Shown piece by piece: positions 14,001 to 26,006 of a DNA stretch of 64,000 bases; position 1 is the first letter of the stretch; the number at the start of each line of letters is the position of its first letter. A program made the translations under genes and the position numbers. Source of the stretch: Henckelia pumila. Lineage: Eukaryota > Streptophyta > Magnoliopsida > Lamiales > Gesneriaceae. The stretch lies in the NCBI RefSeq assembly GCF_033568475.1, contig NC_133120.1, forward strand, positions 80,452,151-80,516,150. The letters run 5' to 3'. The notes beneath the pieces were generated by a model. It ran no database searches. It saw only the letters and a list, made by a program, of their open reading frames with translations, and was not told the DNA's origin.

Positions 14001-14471
14001 ACCTTCTAGTATGTGAATCATTGAATCTGAAGCCCAATGAACGTGACTCGAAACAAGTAACATGCATGCTACCTATGTTTCAGCATCGTAATCAAATAGC
14101 GTTTTACATCACAAGCAATTCGTGCAAACAATCACAAGCAACCCAATGGGCAAAATGCACTCAAATCTAAAGCAAAACTAAAACATACAAACTCGAAACA
14201 ATTCAACACATACACGCAAAAAGATTTCATATCTCAACAAACGTCGCACACCCAAGGGAAAAAAATGGCACCTTTGAGGAAGTCGGTTGAAATGAGCCTC
14301 CAACAGTTCACGAAAATGAGGATTTCCGACCACCTCCTCATTTCCATTCTCTATCAAACGAGCCAACACATCGTTCCTGATCACATCGTGTCCTCCTCCG
14401 CCACTTCCGCGGCCGATGCTGTAGGTCCGCGGCGGGGATGAACTCTCCCCCACCTCCTCCACCAAATCCAT
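5035..14471 (-). CDS. ACT-domain Raf-like Ser/Thr/Tyr kinase (STY8/17/46 type), frameshifted
   Basis: Cytosolic dual-specificity-type kinase family; Arabidopsis STY8/17/46 phosphorylate chloroplast transit peptides. I reconstruct 16 exons: 14471-14272, 13865-13751, 12714-12602, 12461-12348, 11826-11754, 11224-11114, 9808-9758, 8420-8278, 8189-8082, 7874-7801, 7512-7338, 7118-7023, 6816-6736, 6632-6582, 5310-5170, 5064-5035. All are bounded by GT-AG and phases agree at every junction except inside exon 11. The N-terminus carries the family signature [18 protein letters not shown]. Exons 5-7 encode the ACT domain ([25 protein letters not shown]). Exons 8-16 encode the kinase: glycine loop [14 protein letters not shown] lysine, catalytic loop [30 protein letters not shown] start at MDLVEEV because the upstream in-frame start at 14507 adds an unrelated leader. 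One base is missing at 7413-7414. As read, translation leaves frame before the catalytic loop and stops at 7370-7372 after roughly 410 residues; with that base the CDS would be about 558 aa. Confidence 0.93.
5743..5865 (+). repeat. TRIM 5' terminal repeat
   Basis: 123 bp, TGTTAG...CTAACA; differs from the 3' copy at only a few positions (for example CCTCGG versus CATCGG near the start). Confidence 0.92.
5866..5879 (+). promoter_or_regulatory. TRIM primer-binding site (tRNA-iMet type)
   Basis: TGGTATCAGAGCCC directly abuts the 5' terminal repeat; this is the common plant initiator methionine tRNA complement. Confidence 0.9.
5986..6108 (+). repeat. TRIM 3' terminal repeat
   Basis: 123 bp; ends TTCTAATA instead of TTCTAACA (C to T in the terminal CA), then the ATTAC target duplication. 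Confidence 0.9.
7413..7414 (-). other. One-base frameshift in kinase exon 11
   Basis: The minus strand reads GTCTGCAAAGGATGGAGTAC. The family expects D-V-x-K-G-M-E-Y-L-H here, which needs one more G in the GG run. Exon 11 is 175 nt; the phases of exons 10 and 12 require 176. The error therefore lies in the gene copy or the assembly, not in my exon boundaries. It removes the catalytic loop and everything after it. Confidence 0.85.
11451..11625. repeat. Tandem duplication, 88-bp unit, two copies, intronic
   Basis: CATTTTTCTCGGAGAAGAAT begins at 11451 and again at 11539, and the following about 85 bases match with almost no differences. It lies in the kinase intron between exons 5 and 6. The near-identity implies a recent local duplication. 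Confidence 0.92.
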
Positions 14472-17273
14472 ATAATAAACTATAAATAAATGCGTTCGTT
14501 TTCTCAATTATAAACAAGTTATGTCACAAAATTTGCAAGTAAAACGTAGTTAGTTGACTTCCATTGGAACTGTAACTTTTCTCCAACGGTAGGCCGAATC
14601 TAGGTAACGGATCTTTCCCCTGTGCGACGATCGAGGGGTGAATTGCTGCGCCATTGCTGTGCCGATCATAGCTTTTCGAGCATAAAAACTGTAGAGAGAG
14701 TAAATATTTGCTTGAAAAATGTCAGTGTTTTGTCTTGCAAGAGGCCGGGTACTTTACTTACACGCCATGTATGTATTCCTGCGACTGTGTGTGAAAGAGG
14801 ATAAGGAAAAAAGTTGACTGGGGGTATTGGATAGGGTTCCGGGGAAATGTAATAATTAGAAAAATTGTAGGGTTTCAAAATTTGGGATAATTTGTATGAA
14901 GCATCCGTAGCTTTTTCGTTAACAAAGTTTTAAAAAATTTTAAAATTTTATTAATAAAAAACTGAAAAGTGTCTCAAACACTATTGTAATCCCTTTGAAT
15001 TAAAAAGTTTTGAATTTAAGACTCGATCTTAATAGAATCTCTTATTCAACTATAAAAAAAAATCTAAGGTCATGTGAAACTACAAGGTAGTTCATCTGAT
15101 CCTTGTATCAATTTCTATATACAGTTTGATACTTTGATTCATTGAATTAGATGATGAAAATTATATAAATTATAATATATGAATAATAAATCAATATACA
15201 TAATAGTGACTGGTATAATGATGCATGAATTTACAAATCTAATAGTTTTTAGAATAGATTAAACAAAATTATGTACTAATTTAATATTTTTTTATCATTT
15301 GTCGAATAACGACGCTCAGTAAATCATCATGTGTGAAAATTAACGGCTTATGATTAAAAAGTATACATGCTAGGACCATTTTTTTATATAGTTTATAAAA
15401 TTCGAAGAATAAATGTTGATATAGTATTGTTTTCTTGAATAGAAATATGTAATTTCCGTTATTTGCTTTATATATTTTTTTCATGATGTAGGATTTATTT
15501 TTAATTGTTATTTTTTTCGATGTGTACAAAATAAACTATCGATCCAATGCAATAATCAAGTAAATCACATTAATCAAGTAAATCACAATAGATCAAACTT
15601 GTGCGGCATGTTCATATGACAACTAGTGATCAAATGCTAACCTATTCACCCGAAGCTATATTTTCAATTATTGTTAAGGTGAGATTTGGTTGAAACGAAA
15701 GGGCAAATGAATCAAGGGAAAGTACATATCCCTTTCAAGCAATAAATGTGACGTTTCGAGGCTTCAAATGTATACAACGTCACCATCCACCATTTTGAAT
15801 TTCGTGGCTTCGTAAAAAATTGAAAATGAAATTATATTAAAAAAACAAAAACCATTTTGAAAATTCCCGTGAATTTCCTAGTCCTCCGGAATGACTTGGA
15901 CAAGAAAATACATTTTAAGCAAATTATAAGGACTAAAGCACCAAACATCCATTGATGAACGATGATCAACGACTCAAAATATCGGGCTAGCAAAGCCCAT
16001 GTGGTCCATATTTATGGGTACGTACATCGGAAGATGGGCTCGTCAAGCCCAAATGCAAATGGATATTTTTTTCTGGGAAAACAAACATAAACGCGGGGAT
16101 TCTCTGGGCCCACTCGATTCTATTTGTGAATATTCGGAAAGGACAACACCACGTGGTGGGGTTCGATTATTTGGGCTTAGCCGTAAATAATTGTACTAAC
16201 GGGGTGGGCCTTTACGTAGTATTTCTAGATATATTTTTTTTAGGCAAGTATATCTAGATATTTTTTAAAAAAACTTTATCTTGCATTTTCTTCTGTTTAT
16301 TTAATAATTATTGGCACGAGACACGAGATAAAATAAAAAAAATAAAAATTAGAATAATGTAAATTGGTTGGTATGATGAGTATGAAAAAAAAACATTTTA
16401 AATGTGTATTTATGACAGGTCTATAATTTTAAGAGGAAGGTATAATTCAACTAATTCTCAATATATATGTATCATGACTTGATGGAAGATCAGTATGACA
16501 AAATGTGAAATCGTCTCACAAAACAAACACAAGAGGTGTTAGGTAATTGAAGTGGGCAAATTAAATATCCGTAAGTGTTCAATTATTATAAAACACCAAG
16601 TTTTGTACTCATTATTATTTTATATATAACATCTTTATCATTGTATTTTAAATTGAATCGACTCTAAAGGTAGCTTGATGAACTGTCTGGTCCTGACTTT
16701 GTGATTTATAAATGTCGATACGCTTGTCAACAAAATATATCACTTAATTTTATCATAATGACACATTAGCCATCCACATTTATGCACTATTAAAATTTAA
16801 TTTTATATTATACTCAATGTAGCACGATTATTAAATCATCAGTTGAACTTTAAGTTAAAGTTAATTTGAACAGTGAAATATGATGATAAAAGACGACATA
16901 ATAAATTAATTGAAATATGTATAATCAAACGACAAGTAGCGTATGCTTTAATTATCAATTGATATTGAAATACTTTAAAATAGGATTCATCGAGTGTAAC
17001 TATAGTGACAATAAGTCAATAATAGTGTACAAAATGTGATTTTTATGAGATATCCATAAGACACATGTCATATATGTCAGATATTTATAACAATAAATAA
17101 TATAAATGTATTTCTTTTGTCAAGTGAAATTTTTTTTCTCAAAACTTCTTCTTCGTTGAGTTTTCATGCAAGGTATAAAAGCAACACGACTTTCCGTGCG
17201 TGTGAAAGAGCGACCTTGACCAAAGAGACCCCAATATGGCAATATCATCCCCACTTATCCCAATGTGCTATAT

Positions 17274-17313
<40 letters not shown>

Positions 17314-18573
17314 CTAGGTTGGTGTGTATCGTAATATTTGAATTTTATAATGTCTTAGTAAGATATAAGATAAATGATGTTCATAAGTTTCTGCAAAATA
17401 ATTAAAATAAAAAAAAATATAAATGTTGGAGTTTTATAATTTTATGTGAAATAAAAAAAAATAAAGATAAATCATAAATGTTGGAATGGTGGGGGAAGTG
17501 GGAAGACATGGGATGAAGGAAATGTGTTGTGTTATTTTAAAGTTAGTTTTTTTTAATTTTAAATTTTTATTATGCCCTTACATGACAAAACAAATAATAA
17601 CATTTTTGCCTACTCACATTTTGGACCAAATTCAATTAGTCTAATGAATTTATTTATGTATTATAAGATAGTTAGAATAGTTAGATAGTAAGATAGTAAG
17701 ATATATATATATATATATATTATTTTGTAATTTTCTATTCGTGCATCATAATTTGTCGTCGAATATCACACATGTTCAAATATATATATTTATATATATG
17801 TATATATATATATATTTATTTATTTATTGGCAATTATATTTGCATCCGCAAGAGTTTTATAAAAATAAAATTTATCAACAAAAGAAATTTTTGATACAAG
17901 TGTGTTAATTGGTTGATTCTCCATTCTCTTTAACTAATTCTCGAGTTTGAATATGCTTTTCTTTTTTTTTTTTTCCTTCAATAAGTTCGATTCGATATTA
18001 AAATTAATATGAGTTTTATATGGCTTAAAAAACTAAAAAAAAAAAAGAGAGCATATCATATGCTTAACATATCGATAATAATGATATTTTTTTTTTGCTT
18101 TCATAAATCATTTATCTATATTTATACCGTATCATAATGCATCTTAAATTAATTATTTTGACTACTTTAATGGATGGGCAAAAATACTCATTTTAATTCA
18201 AAAAAATTATCTTAAGAATCTATTTATTAAATTCTAAAAATAGCTAAACAATTTTTTAATCATAGTTAATAACTTAAATGTCAAAAAAACAATCAATTAA
18301 CACAAATATTTTTAAAAAATAAATAATCATGTTAAAAATCCATGCATGTGTTGAGTGCGTAGCATTTTAAAATGTAAAATTTGTTCATAATAATTAATAA
18401 AGAGTGGGATATTTTTAAACCCATTTGAATTAGAGCACTCTTATAATATAATCCACCTTTTAGTGAATTAAACGTGTCAATTATATGTCATCGTTTTTTT
18501 AATTAATTATTTTATTTTATTTTTTCTCAAAGAGGAGAATTGCATTTTGGAGACCAAACGGCTTCCCATAAAT
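14472..18573. other. Intergenic region between divergent kinase and decarboxylase genes
   Basis: This holds the divergent upstream regions of the kinase (minus) and the decarboxylase (plus). No further exon pattern is supported. It contains TA microsatellites (17279-17314 and about 17699-17722), a two-copy 18-bp repeat near 15551-15586, and an island at about 15990-16215 dense in GGCCCA/AAGCCC-type promoter words with a CCACGTGG core. Confidence 0.6.
17279..17314. repeat. (TA)n microsatellite
   Basis: TA dinucleotide run of about 35 bases in intergenic DNA. Confidence 0.9.
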
Positions 18574-18583
18574 CTATATATAA
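18574..18583 (+). promoter_or_regulatory. Probable TATA box of the decarboxylase gene
   Basis: CTATATATAA about 30 bp before a pyrimidine-rich likely start region (about 18600-18615) and 240 bp before the ATG. Confidence 0.65.
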
Positions 18584-18710
18584 CCAGTGTAGCGAAACTC
18601 CCATCAGCTTCGTTACACATTAATTCCTTCCGCATTTCCGCTGCTCACCAGCTACAATTTCGCCCGATTCTTCAGTTTCTCCTGTAATTAATCACAGTTT
18701 TGTTTACCAG

Positions 18711-18815
18711 GTAATGAATTTTTTTTTTTATCAATTTGTGTATTTCTTGTTTTTTTCAGAAAAAAATTGCTGAAGTTGGTGTATTTGCCCATTTTTATTT
18801 ACTGATCTAGAGCAG
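18711..18815 (+). other. Predicted 5'UTR intron of the decarboxylase gene
   Basis: TTACCAG/GTAATG is a good donor. A T-rich stretch leads to TAG (18810) or CAG (18815) just before the start codon at 18824. Which of the two acceptors is used is not decidable from sequence alone. Confidence 0.55.
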
Positions 18816-18823
18816 CTGGGGTG

Positions 18824-21800
18824 ATGGTTGCGACTGGCGTAGAGGTTGATGCACCAATGGTGTCTAACGGAGCTTTGAGGCACGAAAAATCTGCGGATCT
18901 CTTGACGGCGTTGTCGGGCGTGGAATCGTTTGATCCGTCGGCGGTGGTAGCTGAGCAAGTGCCTCCGGTGGTGGATTCGAGCACCGACGATGATGGAGAG
19001 AACAAGAGAAAGATAGTTTTGGGGAAGAACGTGCACACCACGAGCTTGGAGGTGACGGAGCCCGACGCCGACGATGAATCGACGGGGGATAAGGAGGCCT
19101 ATATGGCCAGCATACTGGCAAGATACCGCAAAACTCTCGTCGAAAGGACCAAGCACCATTTAGGTATTTGAGAAATTTTCGCAACTATCTTGCAGATCTT
19201 TACATAAGATATCTACGGAGAGTCTATTGAAACTGCAGAAGTCGAAGAACTAGTGGTTCACGGGAAGTTTTGACGCTTATATTAAATTGAATGAATTTAG
19301 CACGGAATGTTGTCTACGGAACACCAGATAGATTTATTGCTTTTTGGTTCTTGGTTTTTCTAGTTGTTATGGAACAGTTTTTACAATTTTTGTTTTATGT
19401 TTTTGTCTGCTGCTTAATTTGTCTTAGCTGCTGGTAATATGTTTGACATTATCCTAATCCATGGTTCTTATTGCCTCGTAAATTTATGTTCTGTTTTTCA
19501 CAGGGTATCCTTATAATTTGGACTTTGATTATGGTGCACTTAGTCAGTTGCAGCATTTTTCAATTAACAACCTTGGAGATCCATTCATTGAAAGCAACTA
19601 TGGTGTGCACTCTAGACAGTTCGAAATCGGTGTTTTGGATTGGTTTGCCCGTCTATGGGAGATTGAAAAGGATGATTATTGGGGATACATCACAAATTGT
19701 GGAACTGAGGGCAATCTTCATGGCATCCTTCTAGGGTAGGTATCTTTTGGTCTGTGTCTATGAGGTTCTAACTACAAATACAGAGGTTCCTCTACAGATT
19801 TGGTTCAATTATCATTCTGGTTGAATTTCACATGGTTCAAGACAGTGAGAAACTAGTTTAACCAAAGTTCTCATTATGAGCAACGATGTTATTAAATCAA
19901 TATGCTAATAATGTACGTGTTAGTTAATAGTTTCATCAACTATCCTGAGAATTTTTTTCGAGGGAAAAAAATGTGCCAAAAAAGCTGAACTAATATATGC
20001 TTATGAAAAATGTTTGTTTTCCCTGCAATTAGTTATACATCATGGGTAAATTATTTTCCGATTTTTTTTTATATGTTCAAAGTAATTGTAAATATTAAAT
20101 TTTATTGTAAATTACAAAAATAAATTGTTAAAACAAAAGTTTGTTTGATTCAAATTATAATTCTAAACCATTATTCTCAAGAATCTGGTCTCGTTTTAAC
20201 TTTTGAACAAGAAATGATCAACAGTGTCTGTATAAGTGTCAGTTAGAGTGACTTTATTTTTGCAATAACTTGAACATGGTCTTTCCCAATTGTATCCAAG
20301 TGGTGTTCGCTTGGAAAGCTTTAAGGTTCATACTTCATAGTAAGTTAATGATTCTTTATTCCATTGTACAGGAGGGAAGTGTTTCCTGATGGAATTCTGT
20401 ATGCATCGAAAGAGTCACACTACTCTGTGTTCAAAGCAGCAAGAATGTACAGAATGGAATCTGTGAAAGTCGGGACTCTGTTAACAGGGGAAATAGACTG
20501 TAATGATTTTAAAACTAAACTACTTCCAAACAAGGATAAACCAGCAATCATTAATGTCAACATAGGTAATTTCTTCTCTTTTCCGCCTCCAAGTCTGATA
20601 CTCATACTAGTGGAGTGCGATTGCATTTCCGTAGACTGTAAATATGGCTATACGTTGTTGAGTTATATCTGTATATTTGTAACAACATCTGCATTGCAGG
20701 AACTACTGTTAAGGGGGCTGTTGACGACCTTGATCTGGTTATACAGACGCTTGAAGAATCTGGGTTTTCACATGATAGATTCTATATCCATTGCGATGGC
20801 GCTCTTTTTGGGCTCATGATGCCATTTGTCAAAAAGGTTTTCTAACTGTGCTTGCTCAGCTTAATTGTTATTTGTGCATTACAATACAATGACGTGATTA
20901 TTTATGCTACACACATCATTTCCACATTGATCCTCCTAAAGCGTGCAGCTGTAGGATGAAATATCTACTCTGACGAGTGTTTTGGGAACAATTTTTGCTA
21001 TGAACTTTAGCCCTGTAATATAATTATTAGACAATTAAAACCTAGTGTTTAATTTAAGAAACTCTTGGAGTTGGAGCTGAAAAGTGTTGCATCATCTACT
21101 GCGGTCATTTCGAATGCTAGTAAAACAAGAGTAAAGATAACCCAAGTTCTCATTGATTGTCATATGTGAATACCCTGAGGATGCAATTTTTTAGGGTGCT
21201 CCAGCATTTTACTTTATTTTGTTCATTTCGTTCAAGTTTGTTTAGGAAGTTGGTTTACCACTCTTCTTTCTCTTAGTTTATCTGGTCTAATTGCAGGCAC
21301 CCAAGGTTACATTCAAGAAGCCCATTGGCAGTGTCAGTGTATCTGGCCACAAGTTTGTGGGATGCCCCATGCCTTGTGGTGTGCAGCTCACAAGGCTTCG
21401 ACACATAAACGCCCTTTCAAGGAATGTAGAGTATCTCGCCTCAAGAGACGCAACAATCATGGGCAGCCGAAACGGCCATGCACCAATCTTTCTCTGGTAC
21501 ACCCTGAACAGAAAAGGCTACAAAGGGTTCCAAAAAGAAGTACAAAAATGCCTGAGAAACGCTCATTATTTGAAAGACCGTCTCATTGGAGCTGGCATTA
21601 GTGCAATGCTCAATGAACTGAGCAGCACTGTGGTGTTTGAACGACCTCGAGACGAGGAGTTTGTCCGTCGTTGGCAACTTGCCTGCGAGGGAAATATGGC
21701 CCACGCTATTGTGATGCCGAACATCACTCTTGAGAAGCTGGATTACTTTTTGGATGAATTAATTCAAGGTCGATCGCATTGGTACAGTGACGAGAAAGTT

Positions 21801-21863
21801 CAGCCCCCGTGTCTTGCAGCCGATGTAGGGAGTGAGAACTGTTGCTGCGTTCTTCACAAATAA
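18824..21863 (+). CDS. SDC: PLP-dependent serine decarboxylase (group II decarboxylase family)
   Basis: Converts L-serine to ethanolamine and CO2, supplying phosphatidylethanolamine, phosphatidylcholine and glycine-betaine synthesis; expected soluble and cytosolic. Five exons: 18824-19163, 19504-19735, 20372-20565, 20700-20836, 21297-21863. All have GT-AG borders and agreeing phases, giving 489 aa, close to the roughly 480 aa of the plant enzyme. Residues 1-95 are a poorly conserved acidic N-terminal extension. The conserved domain starts near [19 protein letters not shown] and continues with [11 protein letters not shown] (cofactor-binding region), [27 protein letters not shown] (the PLP-ring Asp) and [17 protein letters not shown], whose Lys forms the Schiff base. 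The histidine-decarboxylase-like annotation common in databases refers to the same family; plant members act on serine. The gene looks intact. It lies directly upstream of actin on the same strand. Confidence 0.95.
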
Positions 21864-22829
21864 TTGTTTTCTAGGCCTTCTAGATTATCGTGTCTATTTT
21901 TGTTCTGGGAGAACTCTGTTATGCTTTTTTAAATTTGTACGACACTGTTTTGTTCGCTACAACTAAATTCTGAAATCATTTGATGAAGGGCTCACTCTTC
22001 CGATTTACTTATATATATCAATAACATGTATATTTAAGGTACATTTGGATGAAGATGGAATTTCAAATCCATTTGACTGATCAGATGAATATATGTTAGG
22101 TACATATATTTGAAATCAACCATTATATTAATTTATGTAGATCAAACTCCAAAGTTCGACGCCAAAAACCTCTGATAACCCATAAAAAAAAATTTGAACT
22201 CGTTTTAGACCAACCTCGGATTGTAATTACAAACTATCTTATTTTTGCTCATTCTTCTAGTACTTGATCCCAATTTGGATTAGAGGTTTTCGAACTCGTG
22301 TTTGGAGTTTATTATTAAAAGTTTATTTATAAAAAACGTTTATTTTTGAAGTTGAATATTCAAATATAATAACTTATGAATTTTTTTTAAGAATAAGACT
22401 GTAATTCATTATTGTTTTTACAAATTCAAGAAATAATTTTTGGATATTATTTGATCAGGATAGGTTGTTTTGATATATCAAAAGAGGGAGTACTTTACTT
22501 TTGCTTGGTGAATAATCATTGATCTTTCGCACAATCTTTATTTTTTTTAACACTACATACTACACAGTGTGTTCCTCCTCGTATAAATGTGTTCAGTTTT
22601 TAATTTTTAATTTTTTAATTTTGTATATATTATGAAAATTTTCATTAAATTGCGAGGAATGAAATATTCGAGGACCAACTACAATCCCAAGAACCAAATT
22701 TTACGTTGATTTGAATTACATTTGCATTTCATTTGGAAGTCATTTTACTGTAGACGCGTTTGAAGCAAATAATATGGGCCTCCGTGAAGCATTCTCATTT
22801 CCAATTTGGGGTGCCTCATTCATTCCATT
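21864..22829 (+). other. Decarboxylase 3' region and actin upstream region
   Basis: No coding content. The first 100-200 bases are presumably the 3'UTR of the decarboxylase; the rest is AT-rich intergenic DNA leading into the actin promoter. No repeat or RNA gene recognised. Confidence 0.6.
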
Positions 22830-22837
22830 TATAAAAA
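22830..22837 (+). promoter_or_regulatory. Probable TATA box of the actin gene
   Basis: TATAAAAA about 30-40 bp before a pyrimidine-rich start region and a short leader exon. Confidence 0.7.
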
Positions 22838-22875
22838 TCTCAGCTTTCACTCCTTTTACTCTGTAAAGCTGCGAG

Positions 22876-23590
22876 GTGAGCTCAAGTCCGAAAAATCAAC
22901 TTTTTTCCATCTTTTGTTTCTGCTATTTTTAATTCCGTGATTTTTAGTAATATGATCAGCAATTCTGGTTCTTGGGTTTTGTTTTATGGATTTAATAGGG
23001 TCAGATCAGTATGCATATGCCTTTTATGTAGTATGGGGTTGATAAATTCTTGGTTTCTTGATGTTGGAGTTAATAGTTATGCAAAAATTGAAGTGAGTTA
23101 AAAATTCTGATTCTGGAAAGTTTCGTGTTTTTTTTTTGTTGAGTTCCATTTGAAAGTTTTTTGTGGATTAGAAGTTGATGGTGATTACTTTTGTTGAGTG
23201 TGAAAAGGTCGGGAGCAATAAGGAATGAAATTATTGCCTGTTAATTAATGGTGGACCTTGATGTAAAAAGGAATGAATCATTTATTTTTATTTGTTTATG
23301 ATGGTTTTGTAATTGGTAGATGATCTTTACTTTCCTAAGATGAGTATAGTGATAGTGTGAAAGGAAAAGCTATAAAGATCTTGCGAAAGTAAAGGTGGAA
23401 TAGAGAATCCATATAGTAATATAGTTCATTATCTATGAGTGCATTTGATGTGGAGTTGAATCTATGTAATTCTTTGGTTTTAGATATTTTTACGTTCCTA
23501 ACCTTTCTGCATTAGTTTCTTAAAGAAAGGTTTGCCTTTTTTCATATTCTTTTTAAGCCCGGTAACTTCACTCCTCTGGGCTCTACACAG
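22876..23590 (+). other. Predicted actin 5'UTR leader intron
   Basis: Donor GCGAG/GTGAGC at 22875/22876 and acceptor CTACACAG at 23590, 11 bases before the ATG (a second CAG lies at 23600). The intron is T-rich and about 715 bp. Plant actin genes typically carry one leader intron just before the start codon, often needed for strong expression. Confidence 0.75.
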
Positions 23591-23601
23591 AATAACACAG
23601 T

Positions 23602-25083
<1,482 letters not shown>

Positions 25084-25087
25084 GCTG

Positions 25088-25214
25088 GTGAGTCATTTTG
25101 CTAATGCCTTCAGCATATTATCCATCGCTTCATGTCTTTGGCAAAAGAAAATAAAAACAGATGGCATTCTTTAAGCATATTCGTGTTCGTGGTGTTTGTT
25201 ATATTTCGTTTCAG
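25088..25214 (+). other. Possible 3'UTR intron of actin
   Basis: Five bases after the stop codon there is CTG/GTGAGTC, a fair donor. At 25214 a T-rich tract ends in TTTCAG. A small intron in the 3'UTR is possible; sequence alone cannot prove use. Confidence 0.4.
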
Positions 25215-26006
25215 CGACTGCAGTTCCCAGTAGATGCATATGGTATTGGATCAAAGTTTGTTCATAGTGTGGGTTGGCTTGCAGTATTGAGAACGACCAT
25301 GAAAGTTATTTGTGAGGTCTTTGTGCTGGTTCCGTTTGGCCGTTGTGCTATTTATTTTTTACGTTTCTGTTAATACTTTTTCTTTTCATTTTAAAAAATG
25401 GGTGTAATCTAGAGAGCCATGTTATATTTGTCTTGGCACGGAACTCTTAACGCAAAGATTTAGAGATCCATGCTATATTAATATTGGATGGAAGGGATTT
25501 GTGGCAATTGCTCTGTTCTTTATGCAATCATTACATCATCTATTCTCATTTATTCACTTATTCTTATTCGTTTAATCTTACAAGGGCTTTCTGGAATAGG
25601 AAATTAAGTACACATGCAACCTATTTAGACAAGAGAACCAAAATTTCTCTGCAACCACAGAACATTTAGGTGGACTTTTCCAAAATCATGTAAACAGAGA
25701 AAAAAAAAAATAATCAGAAGCAGAGGTAGGGAACTTTAAAGTCCTGACCTTTAAAAATGTATCAACGCCCTCACCAGTTCTTGAAAGAACTTCCTAATTT
25801 AATGGCCGCCGACAGCCAAAAATCTGTATATTACACTCATTTTGGAAGTTCAAATAAATAAATTCAACATAACCTGTTTTCTCAAATCCTAAATGCTACA
25901 ACACCACAGAGCAAACAATGTAGTTTGCATCTTACATTTAAAGCCGCCAGGGAACCAATCAACAATGATTCGTGAGATCATCAATATAGAAACTAATGGA
26001 TACAAG

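Noticed and set aside
18731-19184. Several minus-strand frames of 80-142 codons
   Set aside because: They are shadows of decarboxylase exon 1, which has a GC-rich coding bias and joins in phase to a clear catalytic domain.
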